Assembly: GCA_947044405.1 (NCBI GenBank)
Contig: CAMRHE010000017.1
Location: forward strand, 12,053,001 to 12,117,000
Source: Leptodactylus fallax
Lineage: Eukaryota; Chordata; Amphibia; Anura; Leptodactylidae
DNA: 64,000 bases
Reading direction: 5' to 3'
In this document: positions 24,190 through 36,260 of the stretch, piece after piece
Layout of the letters: each line of letters starts with the position of its first letter
Numbering within the stretch: position 1 is the first letter of the stretch
The notes under the pieces: generated by a model
What the model was told of the DNA's origin: nothing
Seen by the model: only the letters and a program-made list of their open reading frames with translations
Databases searched by the model: none
Translations under genes and position numbers: made by a program

Positions 24190-25267
24190 GTGATCCCCAT
24201 AGGAAGAGCTTCTAAGCCCCTCATCCCGCCCCACCCAATACAGTTTATTTGGATTAATGAACAACATGTCCCAGTTACCCAGTCCATTGTTCTAACCCCT
24301 TAACTTTTACGCCATCATATATTTGGACGTTTTCCGTAGAATTTTCCCACTCAACAATTTTGTTATTATTATTTTAATGCAGATCTGTCAGATGGAAATA
24401 ATAAGCCGTAGTAGATGTTAAAGACTGTAGCCGGTAGGTTAAGATGTCATATTATATGCACTGAATGTCAAAGAAACATTAAGTGGAGTCTTCAAGGCTG
24501 ACCTTACACTGCACCTGAAATTCTCCCTGACACGCGGCGCAGGATCGTATACCTTAACTGCGCCGTTAACATACACAGATTGCATTCTTTTCATTAAAAC
24601 AATGTGACAGCCGCCCCATAAACAAGACTGGAGATAAAGACACAGGAAATAACCTTATAGCTAACAGCCCAGGGATGGATCAAACTATTCATCCGGGAGA
24701 CATCGGATTCTTTAGCTGGAAATGAACATGCTACATTGTATCATAAAAACGAGGCTTCCTTTATATGTGCATGCCTCATTGATCTGTCCATAGAGAACAG
24801 CTTGCCTTCAAATTGCCCCATACACACCTCCGTACCCTTCTGAGGCGATTGAATATGCATTATTAACTCTAAAACTGCTGAGTTGTAGGCTATGGATTTC
24901 TTCCAATGACAGCATTCAGTAAACATCATGGGATGGTGGTATAAGCTTGATGTTCCTGTTCTCCGCTGCAAAACTTATGCCTGGACTTTTCACAAGGAGG
25001 CAAAACATTATATAAAGCATAGCAGATAGCACATTGTTATAAGGACATTAATGGAAATTATGTAATAAGAAGTATATAACAATAAAAATATAGTTGTCCC
25101 CCATTATTTGGTCATCAGCACCAACACAACCATACCATAACTCGGTCAATGGTTATCATATGCTTAACCTAGACACTCTCAAAATATGGTCATGAAACTT
25201 TCAACCCAAGTATAACCATAATTTGGTCACTGTACCCAAAACCTAGATATAACTTAGCTTTAACCTT
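24190..25267. other. No gene; weak CCATAA/TTGGTCA repetition near the right end
   Basis: Ordinary non-coding sequence. From about 25,100 the words ATAATTTGGTCA, CCATAACTCGGTCA and ACCTAGA recur at 40-60-bp spacing. The array continues beyond the L1 element at 31,525-31,620, so the L1 landed inside a small degenerate tandem repeat. Confidence 0.5.
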
Positions 25268-25285
25268 AAACATACCCATAACTGG
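25268..25285. repeat. Target site duplication of the L1 element, left copy
   Basis: AAACATACCCATAACTGG is repeated exactly at 31,525-31,542. The first three A's and the last two G's could also belong to the element's tail and 5' end, so the certain duplication is about 13-15 bp. Confidence 0.9.
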
Positions 25286-25957
25286 GGGCGTGGCCTGGAC
25301 GCGCATGGAGTAGCACGCGCGCAGGTCCTTCTCCGCTCCTCCGCTCACTACTGAGACCCGTGGACCCCTCAGCAGGCGCAGTATGGGCAAGCGCTTACCG
25401 AGGAAGGTGGCCCCGGGCACCCCAGCGCCCGTGGAGAGGTCTGGGGGGGGCCACCCTGGACGCCTTTCTGGCCCAGCGGCCTTCTCTACCGGGCCAGGCT
25501 GCTGCGGGGTGGCCATCTTGGATTTCCTCCGCTCTCCAGGCACAGGGGTCGCAGCGCAGCTTCTCTCCTCCCGCGCTCCCCCTGTCAGCCAGCGGAGCGC
25601 CGCTTCAACAGAGATCCCTGTCGGCGCCTGGGCAACCCAGAGTTTCCCCAGCACGAGTGCTCCCACAGTCTCCTCACCCTGGGATGTCCCAGCAACTACA
25701 TTCTGCTTCACCAGCACTCCTGGCAGAGCGGCATGAGAGGACCCCGGATGTCTCCAGCTTCTCAAGGAGTTCTGAGGTCAGTGGCTCTGCTCCCTCCTAC
25801 ACCGCTGATGAGTTGCAGCCTGTGGCCACAGAGCTGGTCTCTGTGGCCCCCCATCTACTATCTTCACCCATCGCCCCTCCCCTCCATAGCTCAGGGGGGG
25901 ATGGCGCGGTGGAAGGCGCTGGCGTAGGGGCTCCTCCGCCCCACACTCCCAAGGATT
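25286..25957 (+). promoter_or_regulatory. L1 5' UTR / internal promoter region
   Basis: GC- and CpG-rich compared with its surroundings, as expected for the internal promoter of an L1-type element. Two overlapping long frames cross it: 232 codons from 25,360 (Pro/Ser-rich) and 117 codons from 25,383, beginning MGKRLPRKVAPG. The second has a Lys/Arg-rich start like some frog L1 ORF1 proteins. The true N terminus of ORF1 could therefore lie here in another frame, disrupted by indels. Confidence 0.5.
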
Positions 25958-26890
25958 ATGCCTCCCCCCCCTCCAGTCCTGCACCCCCAGAGCTGCATTC
26001 CAGGCCCATCTTCAGCACCATCATCCATGGCGGACCTTCTTCCTCAACTTCCTACTAAACAAGACCTTAAAAGTATGGTTGCGGAAATCACAGCATCCTT
26101 CCGATCTGAAATTGCTACCCTCCGCACTGATTTACACTCCATTGCTAACCGAATGGACACGCTGGAGAATGACCATGACACTACCAAGGACTATGTTGCC
26201 TCACTGCATGATACTACCACTGAACAGGGTTCAGCTATACGGGACATGCAACGCCACTTGGAGGATCTTGACAACAGGGGCCGGCGCAACAATATACGCA
26301 TCAAGGGACTCCCAGAGGCTGACCAATCTGAGGATCTGCCTGTTCTGCTGGAGGCTGTCTTCAACACTATACTGCAGGAGCCCCCGTCCCACAAAATTAA
26401 GTTTGATAGGGCACATCGAGCCCTTCGACCCAGAGGATCTTCCGCCACACCCCGTGATGTCATCTGCTGCCTCCACGACTTCACCCTTAAAGAGGCTATA
26501 ATGAGCAAAGTGCGCAAACTCAAAGACTTCGAGTTTCAGGGAGCTCCACTACAATTCTATCAGGATCTGTTGCTAATCACCCTCCAGAAACGCCGCCATC
26601 TCCGACCCCTCCTCCAGATTCTTCAGGAGCACCAAATTCCTTACCGGTGGGGATTTCCGTTTGCTCTCATTGCTCGTAGGGATGGTCGCTCCGCTACGCT
26701 TCGCTCCTTTGCGGATTTGCCTCTCTTCTGTGACCTATTGGATGTTCCCCTGCCGGATTTAACAGACTGGGAGCTATTCTCTCCACCCCCTCCCCCACCA
26801 CCGGTTTGGCAACGATTGGAGCCCAGACGACGTCATGCATCCTCCGCGGTGGTGACCACTCGGAGGCCCCGGCTGGAGACTGATCCCTGA
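25958..26890 (+). CDS. L1 ORF1 protein (RNA-binding chaperone)
   Basis: 310 residues from this Met; an in-frame Met at 26,027 (MADLLPQLPTKQDL) is an equally good start. ORF1 proteins of this type form coiled-coil trimers that coat the element RNA. Residues about 34-105 show heptad-like spacing (coiled coil), followed by DNRGRRNNIRIKGLPE at 105-120, the signature that opens the RRM domain. Residues 120-235 fit the rest of the RRM and the C-terminal domain (KIKFDRAHRA, VICCLHDFTLKEAI). The tail has a Pro run and ends RRPRLETDP. The frame is open with no internal stops. An upstream extension in a different frame is possible. Confidence 0.85.
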   Translation: MPPPPPVLHPQSCIPGPSSAPSSMADLLPQLPTKQDLKSMVAEITASFRSEIATLRTDLHSIANRMDTLENDHDTTKDYVASLHDTTTEQGSAIRDMQRHLEDLDNRGRRNNIRIKGLPEADQSEDLPVLLEAVFNTILQEPPSHKIKFDRAHRALRPRGSSATPRDVICCLHDFTLKEAIMSKVRKLKDFEFQGAPLQFYQDLLLITLQKRRHLRPLLQILQEHQIPYRWGFPFALIARRDGRSATLRSFADLPLFCDLLDVPLPDLTDWELFSPPPPPPPVWQRLEPRRRHASSAVVTTRRPRLETDP

Positions 26891-27458
26891 GGAGGCTGCC
26901 CCCCCTTGAGACGTTCTCCCTTTTCTCGGTGGTGCTTTGGAATCTGCATGCCTTAATGTTATGTTTGCTTCTTTTTTTTTCTTTTTTTAGGTCTACGGGT
27001 CTCATCTATTATGCTTATTATTGGATTGTTTTAGCGGAGTGGGGCGGGGTGGGGTTCCAGTGACTCCCCTTCCTTCCTTCTTTTTACTGGTGGTTGGGGA
27101 TCCACCGCCTCCCCTCCGACCTCCTGTCCACGCTCTCCCCCCTAAGGGGATACTTGGACTGTGCGGCCATTGATCCTGATTGGACCTCTGGCTGCCCTCA
27201 TTGGTCCCCAGGCGAGTGACTTAGCCTCGCCCACAAAGTATTGTTTAACTGTTTTTATTTTTACTTTGTCATTTATGATGTCTTTTGCCTCCCTCCCTCC
27301 CTCTCTTTCCCCCCCCCTCCCTGATCTAGAGACCCTGCCTCGACTTTGGGTTCCTGTTTGTGGATTGCCCTTTTGCCTCTCCGAGGGAAACTTGCCAGCG
27401 TCATGTGAGATGGGTGAGCTTATTGCAATCCGCCACTGTCCTCCAATCCTGGGTCCCA

Positions 27459-30400
27459 ATGGTTAGGTGCGTGACAATTAATGTCAAGGGCCTGGGTTCC
27501 AACATTAAAAGGCGCCATGTCCTTAGAGAACTCCGCTCCTTACGAGCGGATGTGGCGTTTCTTCAGGAGACTCATTTTGACCGCGCTGGTACTTTTGCCT
27601 TCGCTAAGCATTATTTTCCCGTAGCTTTTTCAGCCTTCCACAATCGACGCAGAGCTGGGGTGGCTATCCTTCTTTCTCGATCCTGCCCAATTACAGTGAC
27701 GACTTCCCACATAGACCCAGGTGGCCGGTTTGTTATCTTGGAGGGGCTCCTTTATGGTGCCCCGATTGTTTTATGCAATGTCTATGCCCCCAATTCAGCA
27801 CAGATCCCGTTCTTGCGCCGGGTATTCTCCCGTCTGCGCGCTCTCCCACCATCAGCTTGGCTGGTGGGGGGAGACTTTAACATGGTCTTCTCTGAACGGG
27901 CGGATCGTCTGGCGTTACCCCAGGGCCCAACCCCCCATAGGTTGGCCCAACTTGCAAGGGAGTTCCGCAGGCTGATCCGCGCCCACTCTTTGTATGACCT
28001 TTGGCGAGTGGACAATCCTACGGCGCGCTCCTACACCTTCTTTTCTCACCCTCATAACACTCACACCCGCATTGACGACTTCTTTGGAAATGCTCCCGCT
28101 CTTCGTTTGCTTAGGGACACGAACATTGGCCCTCTCACCTGGTCTGATCATGCCCCAGTCGTGGTTACCTTATCTACGACTCCAGTGCCTACTCGCCAAT
28201 GTCATTGGCGTCTTAACGAAACACTGCTCAATTCGCCGACCTCCCTCGAGACCCTGCGCACACACTTGATAGATTATTTTAGGGACAACTTAGGCTCGGT
28301 AGACTCTCTTGCCATTCTCTGGGAAGCCCATAAGGCGGTCATGAGAGGATGCTGTATCGCATTGGCTTCTAGGCTTAAAAGGGACAGACAGGCCCAGGAA
28401 CAGCTCCTCCAAGCCCGTATTCGGTCCCTTACGACGACTTTGGCAGCGCATCCATCCCTGGGGGTTCTTCGCCGTTTGGTCCTGGCCCGGGCGGACCTCC
28501 GTGATTTGGAGACCCGCCATGTGGAACGACTTCTCCTTTATACCCGTCAGCGGTTTTTTGAACGAGGTAATAAATCTCATACCCTCCTGGCAGGAACCCT
28601 CAGGGATCATCGGGCCTCTTCCACACCACACTCTGTCCGTGACCCCGCGGGTACTCTTCAACATCACCCTGATGCTGTGGCGCTGGCGTTCCACTCTTAC
28701 TACTCTAAGCTGTATGACTTACCCCCCCCCCACGAGCACTACTCCCTGGGGATGACTCAACACTACTGGAAGACTATTTAAAGGATTGTTGTCTCCCACG
28801 CCTTCCTCCTGAGGCCCTAACCTCCCTGAACACCCCCATCACCAGGGAGGAACTAGAAGGGGTCCTGAGGGACCTCCCAAATGGGAAAGCCCCAGGCCCA
28901 GATGGGTTCACTTACAATTATTATAAGGTTTTCCAGGGTGAACTCTCTGCTCATCTATTGTCCCTCTTCAATTCCTTCCTTTCAGGTTCCCCTATACCCC
29001 CGACTATGCTCTCTTCACTACTCACATTGGTCCCTAAACCGGGTAAGGACTTGCAGGATTGTGCTAACTACCGACCGATTGCTTTGCTGAACACGGACCT
29101 GAAACTTTTCACCAAACTCTTAGCCAATAGACTGAATGCTTGGCTCCCTCTGCTTGTCCATAAGGACCAGGTGGGATTCATCCCCTGTCGTCAGGGTGGT
29201 GACAACACCAGGAGGACTGTGGATTTGGTGGAGGTGGCCAATCATTATTCTACCCCGGCCCTTCTCTTGAGCCTGGACGCTGAAAAGGCTTTTGACCGCA
29301 TAAATTGGTCGTTTATGCATACTACGCTTAAGGCGTTCGGGCTTACGGGACCTTTTCTCACAGCTATCCAGGCCCTTTACTCCTTACCCTCAGCAGCAAT
29401 CAAGCTTCCCCATGCATCTTCGCCCTCCTTCCCTATTCGAAATGGCACTAGGCAGGGTTGCCCCCTGTCACCCATCATATTTGCCCTCTGCATTGAACCG
29501 CTAGCGGCCAAGATTAGGCGAGACCCTAATATCAAGGGCATCATGGTCCAAGATAAGGAATTTAAGATATCTCTCTTTGCGGACGATGTACTCCTCACTC
29601 TCACCTCCCCTCATACTACCCTTCCAAACTTGCTGCGCTCGCTAGAGACCTATGGTGATCTCTCAGGGTATAAGGTGAACCCCGCGAAGACTGAGGCACT
29701 CCCACTTAACATCCCACGGGACCTTCTCCTTCTCCTCCGCAGTAATTACGATTTCCAGTGGCGGGAGTCCTCTATCCGCTACCTGGGAGTCCATATATCC
29801 ACTTCCTATGCGACCCTCTACTCGGCAAACTACCCGCGGTTGTTTTGTGAGCTAAGAGCCCTATTGGACAAATGGCAACCCTTGCCCATCTCCCTTTTGG
29901 GGAGAATTGCTGCGGTCAAGATGACTCTCCTCCCGAAGCTACTGTATTTTTTCGAGACGCTCCCAGTCGCGATACCTCGGGGAGAATTACGGAACCTACA
30001 GAAAGCTATCTTCCAGTTTATCTGGAAAGCAAAACGACACCGAATACCTAGATCTGTTATGCTGGCGGATAGGGGGTCTGGGGGTATGGCTGTCCCACAT
30101 CTGTTACATTATTACTGGGCGGCCCACTTACGCCATATCCCATTCTGGGCGGCTATGCCAGCATACACCAGATGGGTGCAGATAGAGAAGCTATGGCTGG
30201 CACCCATGCATCCTAACGCGCTTCTGTGGGTCAGCTCCCCCCCCACCCCCCCCCTGCCTCGTACCTGTTGGGCCCCATTCGGTTTACTAGATCTATCTGG
30301 TCTACCTGTTGTGCTAGATTCTCCCTGATGTCCCCGCGCTCATCTATGGTCTCCATACTATACAACCCCCTTCTCCCAGAGAGCCTGACTTCTGCCATGA

Positions 30401-31272
30401 CTAAAGTGTGGTCTGAAGCTGGCCTTTACCGGATTGCTGATATGGTTGACCCTGGAACCTTGGAACTCAGGTCCTTTGCTTATCTTACAGCTAATCAAAA
30501 CCTGCCAAGTACTGAATGGTTCCATTACTTGCAGGTGGTTCACTTTGTCCGCTCCCTCCATGGGTCTCTTAAGGTGTCACTCCCCACCGCTTTTGAAAAG
30601 ATTTGCCGTGCAGGCATGTCCACTAGGGGCTTTATATCCTCTATTTACCAACTTCTTAACTCACAAACTACAGGCTCTCCTGTTAATCATCGCTATATGC
30701 TTAAATGGGAGGAGGCGGTGGGTAAACCCATCTCCCAGGAACAGTGGCGGATTGTATGGTCTCGGGCCCAGAAATCATCTCAGTGCATTACGTTTAGGGA
30801 AACGCAGTATAAGCTGTTGATGCATTGGTATCATACTCCGGCTCTCCTTCATACTTTAAACCCATTAGTTCCCCCATGGTGCTGGCGCTGTGGAGCTGCG
30901 GTGGGTACCCTGCACCATATCTTTTGGACGTGCCCTCTCATCCTCGGTTTTTGGAGGGAGGTCAGGACTCTGACGACTGCTCTCTTTTTGCAAGAGGTTC
31001 CTCTTGACCCTCTTCTTTATCTCCTGAACCTTCCCCCCAGACACCTGAGCAATAAGTCATCCAGGCTTTTCTTGCATCTTTGTACTGCAGCTAAAACTCT
31101 CATAGCTAGAAACTGGAAGAAGGTGAGTCCCCCATCTAGTCTTGAGCTTGTGGCTAGAATGAAGGATGTGAGGAGTCTTGAATACCTGACTGCTGGCCTA
31201 CATAATTCACGGGAAGCCTTTGGGGCTATTTGGGCACCCTGGGACATGTATTGTACATCACAGGGTCTCTGA
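27459..31272 (+). pseudogene. L1/Tx1 ORF2: endonuclease-reverse transcriptase, two frameshifts
   Basis: This enzyme nicks target DNA and reverse-transcribes the element RNA at the nick. It starts at MVRCVTINVKGLGSN (27,459). The APE-type endonuclease occupies the first ~230 residues, with INVKGL, FLQETH, NVYAPN, GGDFNMV and SDHAPV motifs. The reverse transcriptase follows: PNGKAPGPDG, VPKPGKD, NYRPIALLN, LDAEKAFDRI, RNGTRQGCPLSP and the catalytic FADD at about 29,575. After RT comes an L1-type C-terminal region with the knuckle CWRCGAAVGTLHHIFWTC (about 30,880-30,933). The frame changes at a C10 run (28,722-28,731) and at a C8-A-C9 run (30,237-30,254); each is consistent with loss of one base. 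Everything else reads through, and the catalytic residues are intact. The homopolymer context makes sequencing error as likely as true decay. Confidence 0.93.
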
Positions 31273-31494
31273 TCTCTAGTCCTCCTCTCCCTCCCCCCCC
31301 CCCCCTTCCCTTTGGTCCTACCCTTGTCTTCTTAACCCCTCCATTCCCCCCTCCCTTGTTCACTGCTTAATTTAAATGCATATTGCTTAAGGGGGAGGAG
31401 GCAGATAGCCTCTATTTACCTCAATGCTTCCTGTTTGTTTGATTATTATTGTTTTTTTGTTTTTTCTTTATTCCTTGTTAATGAAAAATTTTTC

Positions 31495-31500
31495 AATAAA
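31495..31500 (+). terminator. L1 polyadenylation signal
   Basis: AATAAA lies about 14 bp upstream of the terminal A tract at the 3' end of the element. Confidence 0.85.
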
Positions 31501-31524
31501 ATTACAGTTATATAAAAAAAAAAA

Positions 31525-31542
31525 AAACATACCCATAACTGG
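31525..31542. repeat. Target site duplication of the L1 element, right copy
   Basis: AAACATACCCATAACTGG matches 25,268-25,285; its first A's merge with the polyA tail. Confidence 0.9.
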
Positions 31543-31949
31543 TCATCAAATCCATAACCTAGACTTTAGTTGCATAACCTATAGGATAGGCCACATCTAC
31601 ATTAATACGCCATACTAAACTGGAAGTTCAAGGAGACAAGGATCTATCTAAAGGCTATGGACACCTTTGTTTTTTATTTTAACTGTAATGCATGTATTTG
31701 TGGCAAAATAAACTTTTTTGTAATTGGATTTTATTAAAAATGTTTATCTGCTGCATCCTGCATATATTCTCATACATTGCAGGCAGCTCAGTTGTGTTCT
31801 TTGTAAAATCTGACAAACAACTCTCTACTGTAGCTCCCCCTCTCTGCTCACCTGAATGCTCATAAAACTAACATCCCATTTGATTTCAATTTGTTTTATT
31901 TGGTTGTAAACAGTGTCAGACTGGCCCATAAGAGTACCAGAGTAATCTC

Positions 31950-32200
31950 CATTGGGCTCGGGTTGGATTCGCACCTATGCTCGGTTTCCGTTGGATTTTC
32001 CGTCCCCCATTCTGCTTGAAAAATACAGAGAGAAAAGTCCTGAAAGCAGGACTTTTCTCTCTGCATTTTTCGAGCGGAAATTGTGCCGAAACCCGGCAGA
32101 CTCCATTATAGTCTATTGGGTCCAGGGGTTCCCGTGTAATCGCTTTTTAAGCGGATTGGGTTTCCATTTAGGTGCAGGTGTGAACCTAGCGTCAGGCTCT
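31950..32200. mobile_element. MITE with perfect central hairpin
   Basis: The outer ends are diverged inverted repeats: GGATTCGCACCTATGC on the left, and GCAGGTGTGAACCTAGCG on the right. The centre holds a perfect stem at about 32,026-32,068, CAGAGAGAAAAGTCCT paired with AGGACTTTTCTCTCTG around a GAAAGC loop. No coding capacity. GTTTCCGTTGGATTTTCCGT-type words are familiar from frog MITEs (recollection, not verified). Confidence 0.7.
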
Positions 32201-35200
32201 AAACAATAATGGTGCAGCAGAAGACATCCAAATTTTGAGGATGCTATGGTCTGCTTCCTTGGGATTGTTGGTGGGTCAGCCTGACACTGTTTGTAAAGAC
32301 ATGAGCCTGACCAGGCTTTGTTTGACAAATTGTTCACTGCATGGGACTGAGCTGCTTGCAATGTATGAGAATTCATGCAGAATGAAAAAGACAATTGGAA
32401 AATCATTTTTAATAAAAAGTAATTACAAAATAGATTTTAGCTAAAAATACTTGCATTTCAGTCCAGACATGCCTCCAAAGATATTCATAGCCTTTAAAAA
32501 TGAATGTGCATTTCAAAACTATTTTCAAAAATGAGAATTTCCCCTATAGTTGGGGACAATCTAATAATGGCGGTGAATGCTCCATATAGCTTCGTATATA
32601 GCTCCAGGGACATGGGGATTTCTACTTGTTTGTTGCAGGATCTGCTAAAAAAATATTTCATAGACTGGACTTCAGGTAAATGCCTATTACATGGCAGCCA
32701 TGTGAGCCAGTGCTGCGTCCCCCGGGATTGTGGAGCATGACCCGGGCTTGTGTTATTATTGTGTCAACATAAGACTATCTCATGCCGCGTAAAATCGCTA
32801 GATAAGATATTGACTGACCTGTCAAACATATGACATTTTCCAGGAATCTTCTTTTCTGATCGGAAATCTCTTAGTTGTACATGTATGACCAGAAATTCAG
32901 TTACAAACATATTTTTGATTATGGTCGCCATAGATGCATTACTATCATAGCAATGGAGCATTCTTCTCTACTGTTTTGTTCACATCAGACCCCCCCACCC
33001 GTTCTGGCGATCGGTGACCAACCGCTTTATATTTGCTAAAAATGTCAAAGGTTTCTTCAAAACTGTCACTCTTTCCGCTACTTTTATAGATGTTGCCCAG
33101 GATTAGAAAATGAGAAGGGCGCTGTTGTTGTAGAAGGAGAACCACTCTTGTCCATGAGCTGTGCCTAGTATTGCAGTTCAGTTCTATTAGCTTGAATGGT
33201 GATGAGTGCAATAGCAGATATAGCCCACTATTCAAGAGTGGCGCTATTTATGAAAAAGTAGACCCTTTTCTCTAATTCTGGACAATCATTTAGTCTGCAA
33301 TTCTTTCCTATACCCTTAAACCTGTTGCAAAATGTTCCTATCATGCATTTATCGAGAAGAAAATATAGAGAAAATGTCATCCATCAGACCAGATCAGGCC
33401 GTCTTCTTCCATTGCTCTATGATTCAATTCCATGCCCATTATAGGAGCTCTCAGTGGTGGGTAGGGATCAGCGTGAGCACTATGGCTAGTCTGCGACTAT
33501 ATGCTCCCATGTGCAGCAAGGCTGGATCAATGGAGTAACTAAAGGCTGTGGGCCCTAGTTCAAAAGCAGAACTTGGGGCCCCCTGAACAATTTCTTACAA
33601 CCATCAGTTGCATCCTATCCATACATTATAGCAGTGTTTACATTTCCCTTCATGGCCCAGACCACCATGAAGACTTGTTCACAACATGTCTGTAGATACA
33701 AGCTTCCCATAACTCCTATCCCCTGTCGGTGCCCTAACTTAGTAATTGGGCCCCCTTTTGTGCCACAGCCTTCCCCACAAAATCTGTTCGTGACTATATG
33801 CTCCTGACCAACTTTTACTTTGCCATGCAGAGGTTTATTATCTCCTTTCTGACAGTGGAAGGCTATGTATCATAAATCTTCTCACTCCAGTGCACCAGGG
33901 GGCACGAGGAATACATTTACAATACACAGACTACCAGCCCTGAAAGGAAATCAGAAAAGATACCAAGGAAGTGTAACCCACCCTAGTGTGTTGAGTCTGT
34001 GGCTTCTGGACCCATTTGCAGCTGAGACCACAGTGACCCCTATAGTTATGCCAGTGGCTGGGAGGCATTATGTATTTTGATACCTTTCTATCATAGCCAC
34101 CAGGAACTTTTTCAGCAATTTGCTCACCAGTAGCTCTTCTACGCAATTGACCAGATGGGCTAGCCATCACTCCCAACGCTCATCAATGTCCTCTTGGGTG
34201 CCCATCACCATGTTGTCGGTTTACCAGTTTTCTTTACTTGGGCCATTTTTGGAAGGCACAACCTACAGCACACGAAGACATCTACAAGTCCTGTCATTTT
34301 GGAGATGCTCTGACCCAGCCGTCACCATCACAATTTGGCCCCTCAGGTCCTTACGCTTGCCCATATGTCTTGCATCCAACAACCCACATTCGAGAATTGA
34401 CTGTCTTCCAGCTACCTCATATATCCCACCCCTTGGTGGGTATGACTGATCGGTGTACAGTATATTCTCCTATTGCTGCCATCAGTTTGGCCCCCATAGT
34501 CTCTGTTCCGGAGTTTGCATGCAGCCGAGTTCTCACTATAATGGGTCCAGACTATTAAGGCTTTCTTACTTGTTTGAAAATGACAGCGATTCCCAAAGGA
34601 CCTAAACTCATTTCTCAACAATGTAGTAAGAACCGCAGGAGAATACGCCAATTTATCCTCCCCCACCTGCCCCTAAATTGCACGCTCGAATCCCCCCACC
34701 CCACCTGAATGGAGCCAGATAACCTCGTAGTGAACTTTGCCTATGGATGTTTTATCTACAGTCATGCCGTAATATGGATTTATTTTGGCAATATAAAGGA
34801 CATTTAGCAGATAAAGTTAAAAGCAAACATTCCATTAGCGGGCCTCGTGTAAGTTACACATTGCCTTCAAATGAATTTCGCCTCTGCTACTATGATAAAG
34901 CCGGTCTGGTTGCAAAGATTTGTCCACTTGCTCTTCTTCATATTGACTTTTAATTATTTATGGCTTAGGAAAAAAAAATGGACGGAGGCCATGCGGTCAC
35001 ATGCGGGATAATTAACACTGGACGGGCGTATCTGGCTGGCTCGAGCGATGCAGCAGGGAACAATAAGAGATAATGAAATGGGAGGATAGCAGGTGTCACG
35101 GCATGGACAGAACGCACTCCCCATGTCTTTAGATGTTGGAAATTCGGAGCGTATGTCTAATTGGCTGCGAACATAAGTCATTGCATCAATGTCAGAAGTA

Positions 35201-35600
35201 TTTAATGTGTCCATCAGCGCCACGGACTCTGTAAAACATACAGTTCTAAGCATTGCTGGCCCAGAACAGATGGGTCCAAATTATATTAGGTACAGCATGC
35301 CAAGCCAATACACATTTGCAAAATTAATATTTAACCTAATGTTCAAAGGTGCTTGACTTACTTAGACGACCCTTTTTCATATGCCCTGTATGGACCTCAT
35401 GGGTGGGCAGCATCACCTCCTGGGACTCCGCTCTATGTGCTAGACCAGATAGCCACTATCAAAGAGGGGACCTTCCATATATAAATATAATACATAGCAG
35501 GTGTGGACCCACTGTGTCACCTAACTGGATTGACTTTGGGCTACTCCTGAGTGCGTTGTCTGATTGGTCTCCTGGTTTCCACCTTTGAACCCTTATACGG
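32200..35600. other. No recognisable gene
   Basis: Open frames up to about 110 codons without conserved motifs. Around 33,540-33,790 GGGCCC-containing segments resemble an old dispersed repeat. I see no splice-bounded exon that I would defend. Confidence 0.45.
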
Positions 35601-35609
35601 GGTCTTTGC

Positions 35610-35945
35610 TGCAGGGGGCTATCAAGTTGCTAGGCCTAGAAGTATACCCAGCTGAACCCAATGGGTCAAGAGACACCAGTGCATGTAACTGAGGGAACAG
35701 GCAACAGCATAGTCAAGGTACAGGCCGAGGTCAGGACAGGCAGAGGCAACAGGTCATATAGTCAGCGGAACACAGAAAAACACTTTCACAGGAATCAGAC
35801 TAGGCTAGGACCCTAGATTTCACAGGCACCTTCCTCTGGGGAAGGTGCTTTATATAACCAGGGACCACTGGGATTGGATGGAGACACATTATCCTGTGCA
35901 CATGCTGTCCCTTTAAGAATCAGCAAGGGAGCTTGCGTGTGCCGT
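35610..35945 (-). repeat. Dispersed repeat, possibly LTR-derived
   Basis: Contains GTCAAGGTACAGGCCGAGGT-type words and a strong hairpin GCACCTTCCTCTGGGGAAGGTGC at about 35,828-35,850, followed by TTTATATAACC, which is TATA-like on either strand. It resembles solitary LTR or DNA-transposon ends in frog genomes, but I cannot define its limits. Confidence 0.3.
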
Positions 35946-36039
35946 ATACAGTAGGTGTGCAAATTGGTTATCCTTGTTCTCCACAAAATAGTGCCTCTAG
36001 CACCTTATACTGGAAAGCAGCAATGCTATAAACCAACAG

Positions 36040-36260
36040 CCCCACCCAAAACTGCATCCCTAGTGCCACCTATTGGAAATTGGCAACCCTATAAGTCAAG
36101 TTCAATGTTTAAAGAACTCTTGCAACATGACTTGGGATGTAAGACAAACCAGACAATGATGAAAATATACCCATCTTCAGACAGCTGTTTTGAGGTTCTT
36201 GCTACTTGTCGGTGCAGAGCAGGGATTAGTTGGCTTGGTGAGAAGCCATTGTCTTGGGTC
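36040..36260. repeat. Dispersed repeat, family C (copy 2)
   Basis: Shares GCAACCCTATAAGTCAAGTT, AGACAGCTGTTTTGAG and GGTGCAGAGCAG with 12,028-12,420, in the same order and without the tandem expansion. Confidence 0.6.

Larger units (their letters stand above)
25286..31524 (+). mobile_element. Full-length L1/Tx1-type non-LTR retrotransposon
   Basis: About 6.24 kb between target duplications. Order: a GC-rich 5' region beginning GGGGCGTGGCCTGGACGCG, ORF1, a 568-bp spacer, ORF2, a 3' UTR with AATAAA, and an A tail of about 13 bases. An endonuclease followed by RT and a C-terminal CCHC-like knuckle, preceded by an RRM-type ORF1, is the L1/Tx1 layout. The ORF2 C-terminal half (FW-rich, with WRCG..VGTLHHIFWTC) resembles frog L1/Tx1 families. 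Because the 5' end and target duplications are intact, this is a relatively recent insertion. Two frameshifts lie in C homopolymers. Confidence 0.95.
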
